DNA of 64,000 nt from contig CAVUIJ010000019.1 in the NCBI GenBank assembly GCA_963741505.1, positions 124,001 through 188,000 on the forward strand, given 5' to 3'. Below the pieces are notes generated by a model that worked only from the letters and a program-made list of their open reading frames with translations, did no database searches and was not told the origin of the DNA. Positions 36,425 to 45,181 of the stretch are shown here, in pieces (within the stretch, counting starts at the first letter, position 1; each line of letters starts with the position of its first letter). The translations under genes were made by a program, and so were the position numbers. Source of the stretch: JAKFWF01 sp963741505. GTDB taxonomy: Bacteria > Pseudomonadota > Alphaproteobacteria > Rhizobiales > Hyphomicrobiaceae.

Positions 36425-37085
36425 CGGTGCAAGAGTGCTGGTGAACTACCATCGCAGTTCGCACGCTGCCATCGAAGTCGTTAAGGAGATCGCCGCCGCG
36501 GGCGGCGATGCGATGGCGGTCGCATGCGACGTCACCGATTCGTCGCAGACGTCGAAACTTGTCGATGCCGTAGGCCCGGAGGGACTTGACATTCTAGTCA
36601 ACAACGCCGGCTTTCCCATCGTATCCGGCTCCATCGGTTCCTTCGCGTGGTCCGATATGCAAAGGTCATTCAACGATGTCGTCGGGAGCGTGTTCCACAC
36701 GACTCGATCACTGCTGCCGGCTTTGAAGAAGCGTCAGGGTCGCGTCGTCACCATCGTCTCTTCGGCAGCGCTCGGCCGCACAGCACACAATTGGCTGCCC
36801 TACGTCACCGCCAAATCGGCGCTCATCGGAATGTGCAAGAACCTTGCGCAGGAACTGGGACCCGCCGGCGTGCGGGTCAACATGATCTCACCGTCGTTGT
36901 GCACGACGGATTTGACGGCAGAAGTTCCCGATCGCCTCCTTCAAGGCATTGTCGGCCGCACGCCGCTGCGCCGGCTCGCGACCCCGGAGGATGTCGCCGG
37001 GGCGGTCATATTCTTCGCATCTCCCTTGTCCGACTTCGTCACCGGCGACAACTTGCTGGTGACGGGCGGCGAAACCATGATCTGA
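36264..37085 (+). CDS. SDR-family 3-oxoacyl-ACP reductase (FabG-like)
   Basis: The conserved fold begins at LAGKVALVTGASRGIGRSVA (TGxxxGxG nucleotide motif). It continues with NNAG and the catalytic Ser-Tyr-Lys set (IVSSAALG, YVTAKSA) and ends with GDNLLVTGGETMI. The open frame starts at ATG 36264, inside the maoC gene, but GTG 36333, with AGGA about 15 bases upstream, is a better start for a normal 250-residue enzyme. It should reduce 3-ketoacyl-ACP with NADPH. It sits between maoC and fkbH and provides the ketoreduction step for this lipid locus. Confidence 0.85.
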   Translation: MHKSKCSLRHLTPREKQDKLPLLVANGLLAGKVALVTGASRGIGRSVALALSANGARVLVNYHRSSHAAIEVVKEIAAAGGDAMAVACDVTDSSQTSKLVDAVGPEGLDILVNNAGFPIVSGSIGSFAWSDMQRSFNDVVGSVFHTTRSLLPALKKRQGRVVTIVSSAALGRTAHNWLPYVTAKSALIGMCKNLAQELGPAGVRVNMISPSLCTTDLTAEVPDRLLQGIVGRTPLRRLATPEDVAGAVIFFASPLSDFVTGDNLLVTGGETMI

Positions 37086-37107
37086 CGTTCGAAGAGCGAT
37101 AACGAGC

Positions 37108-38820
37108 ATGGATGCTCCTTCCTCGCACGATCGGCCTTCCAATCGGACGATTCGCGTGCGCCTTGCGGGCCTCTCTACGAGCGCAATGATCGAGGCGGCC
37201 CTCGGCTCTGCTCTGCGAGCTTCGTCTTGCGATGCGTCGATCTCCACCGCCGATTTCGGCAGCGTCGTCACCGACCTCGTTTCGCCACCCGACTGCGGCA
37301 GCGACGTGATGGTAGTGATCCTGGACGAACTCGGATTGCCGGGCCGCGATTGGCGGCAGTCCGCCGAGGCCGCACGATCGAGTTACGAAACTTGGGTCGG
37401 AATGCTCGTCGATGCCATGGAGGGCTACGCCAGCACCAATGCTACCCACCTTCTGGTGAACACCGTGCCGCAACCCGTGCTGCCGAACGTCGGTCATCTC
37501 GACGCCCTCCATGCGGACGGTCAATCCTTCCGTATCGCGTATCTCAACCGCAGGCTCCGCGAGATAGCGGCAACTCACGACAACATCGGTTTGATCGAGA
37601 GCGACGTTGCGCTCGCCGACGTTGCACCGGCGAAGCGCACGGACCCGAAGCTCTGGTTCTACGGGCGAATCCCCTTCGCCGCGGCGGCAGACGCGGCCCT
37701 TGCCGCCGCGTTCGCAGCGACCATTCGTGAACGAGGCCGCTCACGTCCGAAAGTCCTGGCGCTCGACCTCGACGATACCCTGTGGCGCGGTATCTATGGC
37801 GAGAGTGGTGCCCTCGGGGTCGAATGCGGCGACGACTTTCCAGGCAACGCATTCAAAGCATTGCAGGAGGAGTGCCTGCGACTAAAATCGCAAGGATTGC
37901 TACTGACGGTTCTGAGCAAGAACGACCCCGGCGTGCTCGAGGTGTTCGACAAGAATCCCGACATGCTACTGCGACGGAGCGATTTCGTTGCCATGCGTAT
38001 CAATTGGTCTGCGAAGGCCGACAACATCCGCGAACTGGCATCCGAACTCGGGATTGGCCTCGACACATTCTTGTTTCTCGACGATAGCCCTCACGAAAGA
38101 GAAGCGATGCGGCGACTGGCAGGTCCGGTTCGCGTCTTTGATCTCCCTGCCGATCCAGCCTTGCGCCCCGGGGCGTTGCGATCCTATTCGCAGCTATGGC
38201 CAGTACGGCTGACCAAGGAAGATTGCGCGCGAACCGAGATGTATGCGGCACGTGTCGGAGCGCAGGCGGCGCAGGCAAAGGCGTCGAATCTGGCAGAATA
38301 CCTGGGAAGCCTGCAGCAGAAGCTGGTTGTGGAGCCCGTCTGCGACAGCGGCATTCCACGAATCGCACAAATGCATGAGCGGACCAACCAGTTCAACCTG
38401 ACGACGCGACGTCTCTCCCAGGGAGACCTGACTGCAATGATGGCCGAGCCTGAGCGCCATCTGTTGCTGCAGGGACGTGTCTCGGATCGCTTCGGCCACC
38501 ATGGCGTCGTCATTTGTGCGACGGTAAGTATCGCAGCTGCCCGCGCGCGGCTGATCAGCTTTCTCATGAGCTGCCGCGTGATCGGACGAGAGGTCGAGTT
38601 CGCGTTCCTCGGCGCATTGATCGAGGCACTCGTCGCCCGTGGCGTAGACCGTGTCGACGCCCAGTTCATCCCGACGGCGCGAAACAGCCCGGCCGCAGGC
38701 TTCCTCGAGAAGGCTGGCTTGACGCGCAACATGGATGACGGCGCAGAAGGCGAGTCGTGGGTGTGGCGATCGGGTCGGTCGACGGTGCCGCGCTCTAACG
38801 TCGTGGATACCCAGACTTGA
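37108..38820 (+). CDS. fkbH: FkbH-like HAD-IIIC protein (glyceryl-ACP-forming type)
   Basis: This 570-residue protein starts 22 bases after the SDR gene. The N-terminal half resembles the SGNH-like part of longer FkbH proteins, and the HAD domain carries LALDLDDTLWRGIYGESG (DxDxT) and FLFLDDSPHEREAMR. The C-terminal part is GNAT-like (RTNQFNLTTRRLS, ARNSPAAGFLEKAG). FkbH proteins load D-1,3-bisphosphoglycerate onto an ACP to make glyceryl-ACP for polyketide-type pathways. A matching ACP gene is directly downstream on the other strand. FkbH is not part of the known rhizobial VLCFA operon. Confidence 0.85.
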   Translation: MDAPSSHDRPSNRTIRVRLAGLSTSAMIEAALGSALRASSCDASISTADFGSVVTDLVSPPDCGSDVMVVILDELGLPGRDWRQSAEAARSSYETWVGMLVDAMEGYASTNATHLLVNTVPQPVLPNVGHLDALHADGQSFRIAYLNRRLREIAATHDNIGLIESDVALADVAPAKRTDPKLWFYGRIPFAAAADAALAAAFAATIRERGRSRPKVLALDLDDTLWRGIYGESGALGVECGDDFPGNAFKALQEECLRLKSQGLLLTVLSKNDPGVLEVFDKNPDMLLRRSDFVAMRINWSAKADNIRELASELGIGLDTFLFLDDSPHEREAMRRLAGPVRVFDLPADPALRPGALRSYSQLWPVRLTKEDCARTEMYAARVGAQAAQAKASNLAEYLGSLQQKLVVEPVCDSGIPRIAQMHERTNQFNLTTRRLSQGDLTAMMAEPERHLLLQGRVSDRFGHHGVVICATVSIAAARARLISFLMSCRVIGREVEFAFLGALIEALVARGVDRVDAQFIPTARNSPAAGFLEKAGLTRNMDDGAEGESWVWRSGRSTVPRSNVVDTQT

Positions 38821-38837
38821 CCGCCGCAGCTGCGCAG

Positions 38838-39137
38838 CTACTTCCCGTGCCGCTCGAGAACACGTTGAAAGTCACGAACGGAAACGATTTCCTGCATTTC
38901 GTCCATCGACAGTGATATGCCAAAGGCGGTCTCGATCGCGACGACGAGACCGACATGACGTAAAGAGTCCCAGCGAGGGATATCCTCGCGCACCGTGTCG
39001 ATGCCGAGCGGTCCGTGGTACTGGAAAATATCGGCGATAATCGCGGCGACGTCGTCTCGCACACCGTTTCGGCTGTTCACGGTCATTCCCTTGGCTCGCA
39101 GTTCGTCTTGCACGATGGGGTCCCTATTGGCGGTCAC
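38838..39137 (-). CDS. Second acyl carrier protein
   Basis: I use GTG 39135-39137 because it overlaps the stop of the upstream gene (GTGA). ATG 39086 is an alternative but has its purine-rich tract directly against the start. The carrier has the phosphopantetheine motif in RWDSLRHVGLVVAIE (Ser of DSL), then FGISLSMDEMQEIVSVRDFQ. It resembles the small ACPs found beside FkbH, not AcpXL. It is the last gene of the second condensing operon, convergent with fkbH, with 17 bases between stops. It is the likely acceptor of the FkbH glyceryl unit. Confidence 0.85.
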   Translation of the reverse strand: MTANRDPIVQDELRAKGMTVNSRNGVRDDVAAIIADIFQYHGPLGIDTVREDIPRWDSLRHVGLVVAIETAFGISLSMDEMQEIVSVRDFQRVLERHGK

Positions 39138-40168
39138 CAGACCACCAGCTGATTGCGGCGCTCAAGCAGTAATTGAGCTTCGAAAGTTACAACTGGCAGG
39201 TTATTCTGGTTGAGGCCGGCGCAGCCTCCCACCAGCAGACCCCAGTTCGAACGCGGTGCGATGACGGCCTTGCGTTCGGCCCATGCACGAAAACTCAAGG
39301 TATCGCCCGCACGCACGGGAGCATGCCATTGCAGGCGCCTTATCCCAGGCGACGGCCCAAGCTCAGGCACCGGCAACTGCCTCCTTCGCAGACCCGCAGC
39401 TTCGCGGAGGTAGTAGCGGATGAGCTTGTTCATGAAGACGGCGGTGACATGCCATCCGTTGGCTTCTGAGGATCCAACGTCGGTTCTGCCACCATCATCC
39501 GTGGCCAACTTGAATTCATCAATGAACTCGCGGATGGCGTGGCTCGACAACTGAATGCTGCCCAGGTCGATCTCGTCGCCAACGGCCACGTCCTCGAAAT
39601 GTCCAAGCGCGCCAGCGCGACGATCATTGCTGTGCGGTTGGGTCGCCGACACGGATGAGATGTCGTGCGGCTCCTGGAAGCCTGGAACCGCAAGCCGTCC
39701 CTTCCACACCATGACGCGACGTCCCTCGGCAGTTGTCGCAGCACAGTCGAGTTCTACCTGCCCGGTGCCGGGCCAGGGACCTGCGGCATTCGTTGCCCGC
39801 GCGCGGACCACTCCGCCGATCCTGTCTCCCGGTCGGACCGGAAATAGCCACTTGATGTCGTCGACGGCGAACAATCGTGGATCCCGGCAGAATTGCAGGA
39901 ACCCTTCCTGCAGAGCCCCCATGAAGACCGAGCACGTGTGCCAGCCAGATGCGGAAAGCCCTTTTAGTAAGCTTGCACGTGCGGCCCGCTCGTCGAGGTG
40001 AAACGGCTGCGGGTCGTATCTTCTGGCAAACCGGATGATCGCGTCACGCGTCATCTCACGTTCAGGCAAGCGGAAGGTCCGCTCGTCCTTGAAATCGCCG
40101 TGCGACAGATATCGTCTCTCGACGCAATCATTGGCCGTTTGAGCGAGTGTTTTGCTTGGCGATGTCAC
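39134..40168 (-). CDS. Double-hotdog MaoC-type dehydratase
   Basis: I start at GTG 40166-40168, which overlaps the KS stop (GTGA). The 344-residue protein has two hotdog domains. The first carries FARRYDPQPFHLDERAARAS and SGWHTCSVFMG. The second carries IREFIDEFKLATDDGG, NGWHVTAVFMNKLIRYYL and RLQWHAPVRAGDTLSFRAWA. This is the MaoC-like double-hotdog layout used for long acyl substrates. It replaces fabZXL in the second condensing module. The second hotdog lacks the full D-x4-H pair, so one half is probably structural. Confidence 0.78.
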   Translation of the reverse strand: MTSPSKTLAQTANDCVERRYLSHGDFKDERTFRLPEREMTRDAIIRFARRYDPQPFHLDERAARASLLKGLSASGWHTCSVFMGALQEGFLQFCRDPRLFAVDDIKWLFPVRPGDRIGGVVRARATNAAGPWPGTGQVELDCAATTAEGRRVMVWKGRLAVPGFQEPHDISSVSATQPHSNDRRAGALGHFEDVAVGDEIDLGSIQLSSHAIREFIDEFKLATDDGGRTDVGSSEANGWHVTAVFMNKLIRYYLREAAGLRRRQLPVPELGPSPGIRRLQWHAPVRAGDTLSFRAWAERKAVIAPRSNWGLLVGGCAGLNQNNLPVVTFEAQLLLERRNQLVVW

Positions 40169-41457
40169 GCGGGCTCTCCGGACAAGACGAGGCATGCGTT
40201 CTGGCCGCCGAAACCAAACGAATTGGATAGCACGTTGCGAACCGCGGCCTTGCGACCCGTGTTGGGCACCACGTCCAGCTTGATCTCTGGATCCGGCTGA
40301 TCGTTGTTGATGGTAGGTGGTAGAACGCCATTCGCGATCGCCAGCAAGGAGATGGCCGCCTCGATCGCCCCCGCAGCCGTCAATGTGTGACCGATCATCG
40401 ACTTGCTGGAACTCACCGGTACGCGATGGACACGTTCGCCAAAGACGTTGGCGAGCGCCAGATATTCCATCTTGTCGTTCTCAGGCGTGCCCGTCCCGTG
40501 CGCGTTGACGTAGTCGATGTCATCGGGCGGACAATCGGCGTCCGACAGCGCAGATCGAATGGCTGCGATGATAGGTAACCCGTCTGGGTGCGTGCGCGTG
40601 CGGTGATAGTCGTCCGCGCGCTCGCCGCATCCGCGGATCACCCCGAGAATACGGGCGCCGCGGGTTCTTGCTGTCGCATAGGATTCGAGCACGAATGCGC
40701 CGGCACCTTCTGCCATCACGAAACCTCCCCGATCCTTCGAGAAGGGTCGTGACGCCCGCTCGGGCGGATCGTTGTGGGTGGAGAGCGCTGAAAGCAGTGA
40801 GAATCGGATGAGTGCCTCCGCGTGCACAGAGCCATCCGTCGCCACGCACAGGGCGGCGTCTGTTTCGCCGCGGCGGATCGCTTCGACGCCCATCTGGATC
40901 GCCGTCGCTCCGGAAGCGCATGCCGTCGACAGGGAGATCGGCAATCCCTTCGTGCCAAATTCCTCCGCGAGGTGCTCGCCGACGCTTGCGAACTGGAACT
41001 CGCAAAACAGGGAAGTGAATTTCCCGGTGCGCGCGGCCGCCAGAAGCCGGTCGTAACCCTGCAAGCCACTATCGCGGCCGGCTTCGAAGAGAGATTGGCG
41101 TTGCGGCCACTCGAGCTCCGTCGGTGGTGTGGCGAGATAAAGCGGACCTGGAAAATTCCCCTTGGTGCCGATCGCCGCTTCTGCGATCGCTCCACTCGCG
41201 GCGGCGCGGGCCATCGCAAACGACAATGCCGGCGCCGAATAGGTCTCGAGTCCCATGAAGTCTACGGTTCCGGCAACCGTTGTCTTGAGGCCCTGCGTCG
41301 GGAAGCGCTGGATGCGATGGATACCTGACCTGCCAGCGGTCAGCTGGCTCCAGTTGGCCGCCTTGCCGCGTCCGAGCGAAGTCACGATATCGAAGCCCGT
41401 CACGACGACGACGGGCCGGCCGCGCCGGTCCTTGAGTGAATTGGATACCTTGCTCAT
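40165..41457 (-). CDS. Second beta-ketoacyl-ACP synthase of the FabF1XL type (catalytic KS)
   Basis: ATG 41455-41457 overlaps the stop of the partner (ATGA). The 430-residue enzyme is a clear paralogue of the KS at 32303: RGRPVVVVTGFDIVTSLGRG, TPPTELEWPQR, Cys180 in STACASGATAIQMG, NAHGTGTPENDKMEY and SSSKSMIGHT. All three catalytic residues are present. A complete second condensing enzyme beside an unrelated ACP, with FkbH downstream, suggests a product different from the AcpXL acyl chain. Confidence 0.88.
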   Translation of the reverse strand: MSKVSNSLKDRRGRPVVVVTGFDIVTSLGRGKAANWSQLTAGRSGIHRIQRFPTQGLKTTVAGTVDFMGLETYSAPALSFAMARAAASGAIAEAAIGTKGNFPGPLYLATPPTELEWPQRQSLFEAGRDSGLQGYDRLLAAARTGKFTSLFCEFQFASVGEHLAEEFGTKGLPISLSTACASGATAIQMGVEAIRRGETDAALCVATDGSVHAEALIRFSLLSALSTHNDPPERASRPFSKDRGGFVMAEGAGAFVLESYATARTRGARILGVIRGCGERADDYHRTRTHPDGLPIIAAIRSALSDADCPPDDIDYVNAHGTGTPENDKMEYLALANVFGERVHRVPVSSSKSMIGHTLTAAGAIEAAISLLAIANGVLPPTINNDQPDPEIKLDVVPNTGRKAAVRNVLSNSFGFGGQNACLVLSGEPA

Positions 41458-42718
41458 CGCGCGACCTCGACCGATTCCAGGAGTGCGGCTCCTGCACCTC
41501 GCCAATGCCCAAATCCGGTCACGAGCGTGCTTCGCGATGCAGCCGTACTAGCCGCGTCTGTACTGTCCGCGTAATCGTTTTGATCGTCATCCTCGGCGAA
41601 TGACGGATAGAACCGACCTTTGGCGATTGAGATCGCTGCCAGTGCAACGCCTGTCAGAAAGTGGGCCTCGATACCGTGTCCGACGACATCGCCGAAGAAG
41701 CGGATGTTTTGCACGATTGCTCCATCCCGCTCCAGTCCGCGAACCCAGCCCATTTCGCGCTCCATCGCCGTTTGTACGCCGCTTGCGCCCGAAAGCACGT
41801 CGATGGGCGACTGCGAAATTGCCTGCAATTGGTGCGACGTGGTATTAATAAATGCGCCTCGCCCGACGATCGAAATGCTTGTGGCAACAAAAGTTCCATT
41901 CGCTCCGCCGCCACACCCTTAACTCGCGCGTACGGGCGAACCCCACGGCTGCGCGCATGGTCGGCTTTTTCGAGGACGATGAATGAGCCGATGCTACCGG
42001 GAATGATCCCCCCTCCGGCCGCGACGCGCCGGCGAATGGGTTCGAAGTCGCCGCGCCAGAGGCAATTGCAGAGCTCCAGCGACAGGTGCAGATCATGCCG
42101 TTCGGCGTTACATGCGCCACCTACCAGCGCCATATGGCTGGTGCCGTCCCAAATGCGGCTTGCCGCGTCCCGGAATGCAGCCACACCGGCTTGTTCCTCG
42201 CCTCTGAACGTGCGGGATGAGTTGGTAACGCCGTGGACGATCGAGATGTTGCCGGCGAGCAGGTTCGATAATTCGCCGAGGTAGAGAGTCGGTCGTAATG
42301 ATGTCTGCAAGGCCGTAGTCAATGTAGCGGCATTGGGCGCCGCGTCTCCCAGTGCCTTTAAAATTGCAGCGTCGGCATCCGCATCCCGCTCGCCGTTGCC
42401 CGCAGCAACCACGAGGTCGGTCGCCGAGAGTAGCTCGGCCTCGCCCTTCAGTTGGGCATCATCGAGTGCAAGACCAGCGGCGTAGACGCCGATCTGTTGC
42501 CATCGACCCATCTGACGCAGATCTGCCTTGCTCTGTATCTGGCCCTCGAGGGAGATGCCCGCCAAGGGATGAACCGGGTACGGTGCAAAGGTGGAAGTAT
42601 CTACATTGACGCGACTCGACCCATTCGAGAGCGCATCCCAGTGCGTCGCGACACCGGAGCCGATGGAACTCACGAGACCGATGCCGGTGATCCAGACTTC
42701 GAGTCCCGATTGCAACAT
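41454..42718 (-). CDS. Second FabF2XL-like partner subunit without active-site Cys (one frameshift)
   Basis: ATG 42716-42718 begins MLQSGLEVWITGIGLVSSIG, aligning with the paralogue at 33595. I prefer it to ATG 42769, which would leave no leader for the FNR site upstream. The Cys position reads VTNSSRTFRGEEQAGVAA, so the subunit is non-catalytic. The frame is lost at the run of four A (41889-41892, plus strand). Adding one base restores ERME-TFVATSISIVGRGAF and leads into SPIDVLSGASGVQTAMER. It forms a heterodimer with the KS at 40165. The indel in a homopolymer may be a sequencing error. Confidence 0.82.
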
Positions 42719-42804
42719 CCCGAAATATTGGCCCTGTGTTGCGGCCGCTGTTCTTTGCCACGACTCCATGGCTCGGAGCTTGCGGCCTATCCCCTCGCAC
42801 AAAT

Positions 42805-42818
42805 CTGATCTGGATCAG
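42805..42818 (-). promoter_or_regulatory. FNR-like box upstream of the second condensing operon
   Basis: CTGAT-CTGG-ATCAG matches TTGAT-N4-ATCAA at 8 of 10 positions and is followed by GTT, the same extended right half as at 35749 and 27865. Its centre is about 93 bases before the fabF2XL-like ATG on the minus strand. A start of transcription near 42770 would leave a leader of about 50 bases. Confidence 0.68.
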
Positions 42819-42871
42819 GTTCGCCGGCGGAATGGACACAGGCAGCCAGAATAGGCGTGCAGCGGAACATA

Positions 42872-43015
42872 TCACTGCTTCCGGCCAATCAGATACGCCG
42901 TCGCCGGCCCCAAGAAGGGCGCCAAAGTCTTGACGGCGATCTCGACCGCCTGGTGGCGGCAACCTGCAAACGCCGCGGCCAAGTAGTTGAGCAAGGCAGG
43001 CACGCTTGGCCTCAT
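42872..43015 (-). CDS. Candidate small protein, 47 residues
   Basis: I read this by hand: ATG 43013-43015 to TGA 42872-42874. The product begins MRPSVPALLNYLAAAFAGCR and ends LAPFLGPATAYLIGRKQ. It has two moderately hydrophobic stretches and a basic end, as small membrane-associated proteins do. No strong ribosome-binding site precedes it. It lies in the gap between hyuA and the FNR box. It may be chance. Confidence 0.3.
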   Translation of the reverse strand: MRPSVPALLNYLAAAFAGCRHQAVEIAVKTLAPFLGPATAYLIGRKQ

Positions 43016-43129
43016 GACGGATAGCAGGTGGAATTTGCCCGACCTCATGACTTATGAGCCATGCCGCAAGTATTCGCGTCGCGTCCGTGCTGGCCTCCCG
43101 CTCCCGTCAACCGGCCGCCTCGCGCGCGC

Positions 43130-45178
43130 TCACCGCTTTTCGACGGCGATGTCGAGCCAGCCGATACTCGTTGTCGTCGCGTGATCGCCTGGCCGCAGCA
43201 GCACGGTCGTCGTCGCAGCTTCGACTACTGCGGGTCCTTCAATGACTTGGCCTGGACCCAGCGCATCGAAGTCATAGACCGCCACCTCACGCCACCCTCC
43301 GAGATAGACGCGCCTACTGCCTTGCGGGCCTCCCTGTCCTCGCGCGGGCAGGTCCGGCTCCTGCGGCAGGGCTGACAGTTCACCGATGATGGCGACGCGG
43401 GCGTTGACGAGCACCGGCTCCTGATCGGGCAAGCTATAAGTATAGAGCTGTTCATGGCGCGTGTGGAACAACTCGGCCAAGCGCAGCATCAAGTCCGGCG
43501 CCTCAAGATCGATGCCGTCGAGCGGCACGTTGATCTCGAAGATCTGCTCACCGTAGCGCATGTCGGCCGAGCGCTGCACACCCACCGTGCCTGTAAACGC
43601 TGCCGCGCCGAGACGCCGCCGGCCGTCAGCCTCCATGTCACGGTAGGCCGACTTCAAGGCAGCGACGTCGATCTGGCTGGTGTCGCCGATGTGCGTGCGT
43701 GCGAGCTCGTAGCGTACGTCAGAGGCGAGCATTCCCCAGGCCGACATGACCGCAGACAGTCGCGGCACGATCACGCGCGAGAGGTCGAGCTGGCGGGCCA
43801 CGTCGGTCACGTGCAGCCCAGCCGCGCCACCGAAAGAGAGAATGGCGAAACGGCGGGGATCGACCCCGCGGCGCACGGAGACAAGTCGGATCCCCTCGGC
43901 CATCCGCGTGTTGATGACACGCGCAATGCCTTCCGCCGCGACCGTGCGCTCGACGCCGAGAGCCTGCGCCACCCGATCGACGGCAGCTTCGGCCGCCGGT
44001 CGGTCGAGCTTGGTGCGCCCGCCAAGGAAGTTGTCGGCATCAAGAAAGCCGAGGACCAGGTTGGCGTCGGTGACGGTCGCCTCCGTGCCGCCGGCGCCGT
44101 AGCAGGCGGGGCCCGGCACCGCGCCGGCACTCTCGGGGCCGACGTGCAGCAGGCGCGACCCGTCGACCCGGGCAATCGAGCCACCTCCGGCACCGATTGA
44201 CGTGATGTCGAGGCTCTGCAGGGCGATGCGCTGTCCGGCAAGGCGTCGGTCCGACGCAATCGCCGCCTCCCCGCCGACGACAAGCGAGATGTCCGTCGAG
44301 GTGCCACCCATGTCAAACGGGATCAGGTTGCCGTGACCGAGGAGGCGGGCGGCATAGCGGCTGCCTGCTACGCCTCCGGCCGGCCCCGACAGCACGGCAC
44401 CAGCAGCCAGTCGCACCGACTCTGCGATTGTGGCAACGCCACCGTGCGACTGGATAATGAGAACTGGGCCCTGGTAGTCGGCATCGCGGAGCCGCACCTC
44501 GAGGCGTGTCAGGTAGCGCTCGAGTGCCGGGCCGACGTAGGCGTTGACGACGGTCGTGCAGACGCGGTCGTACTCCTTGATCTGCCGCAGCACGGCTGAG
44601 GAAAGCGAGATGTAGACGTCGGGCATGGCGGCTTTGACTGCCTCGGCTGTCATCCGCTCGTGTGCATCGTCGCGCCAGCAGTGCAAATAACAGATCGCGA
44701 CCGCCTCGACTGCGTCACGCTTCAGATGCGCGATGGCCCGATCGAGTGAGGCCAGGTCGAGCGCAACGTCGATACGACCGTCGGCGCGGATGCGCTCTCG
44801 CACACCGAGGCGACGGTTGCGCGGAACCAGCTGCACCGGCGGCGGTTGACGCAAATTGTAACGATCATCCTTCAGCCCCTCGCGCATCTCGATGATGTCG
44901 CGGTGACCCTCGGTGGTGAGCAACCCGACCTTGGCACCCTTCTTCTCCAGCAGCGCGTTGGTCGCTACCGTCGTGCCGTGCACGATCCGGTCGGTCTGCT
45001 TCAGCATCAGTCCGCGCTCGAGACCAAGCGCCTCGGCGAGACGGTCAAGGCCGACCATGACGCCGAGAGACTGGTCTGCGGGCGTGGATGCCGACTTTGC
45101 AGGCGTGACCCGTCCCACGCCATCGACCGCGACGAGGTCCGTGAACGTGCCGCCGACATCGATTCCGATGCGATACAT
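43130..45178 (-). CDS. hyuA: Hydantoinase/oxoprolinase subunit A (HyuA)
   Basis: This 682-residue protein shows the HyuA pattern: MYRIGIDVGGTFTDLVAVDG at the N-terminus, the actin-like ATPase motif IDVGGTFTD, HGTTVATNALLEKKGAKVGL, GGTSTDISLVVGGEA and the GGGSIARVD glycine-rich loop. With HyuB it hydrolyses hydantoins or 5-oxoproline using ATP. The start of hyuA is four bases past the hyuB stop. The substrate cannot be fixed from sequence; the flanking cytosine-deaminase-like gene suggests a cyclic ureide such as N-methylhydantoin. Confidence 0.9.
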   Translation of the reverse strand: MYRIGIDVGGTFTDLVAVDGVGRVTPAKSASTPADQSLGVMVGLDRLAEALGLERGLMLKQTDRIVHGTTVATNALLEKKGAKVGLLTTEGHRDIIEMREGLKDDRYNLRQPPPVQLVPRNRRLGVRERIRADGRIDVALDLASLDRAIAHLKRDAVEAVAICYLHCWRDDAHERMTAEAVKAAMPDVYISLSSAVLRQIKEYDRVCTTVVNAYVGPALERYLTRLEVRLRDADYQGPVLIIQSHGGVATIAESVRLAAGAVLSGPAGGVAGSRYAARLLGHGNLIPFDMGGTSTDISLVVGGEAAIASDRRLAGQRIALQSLDITSIGAGGGSIARVDGSRLLHVGPESAGAVPGPACYGAGGTEATVTDANLVLGFLDADNFLGGRTKLDRPAAEAAVDRVAQALGVERTVAAEGIARVINTRMAEGIRLVSVRRGVDPRRFAILSFGGAAGLHVTDVARQLDLSRVIVPRLSAVMSAWGMLASDVRYELARTHIGDTSQIDVAALKSAYRDMEADGRRRLGAAAFTGTVGVQRSADMRYGEQIFEINVPLDGIDLEAPDLMLRLAELFHTRHEQLYTYSLPDQEPVLVNARVAIIGELSALPQEPDLPARGQGGPQGSRRVYLGGWREVAVYDFDALGPGQVIEGPAVVEAATTTVLLRPGDHATTTSIGWLDIAVEKR

Positions 45179-45181
45179 GGC

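Noticed and set aside
42459..42962. A 167-codon minus-strand frame upstream of the second fabF2XL-like gene
   Set aside because: It is a shadow: the conserved protein is in another frame starting at 42718, and the remaining part matches no family.
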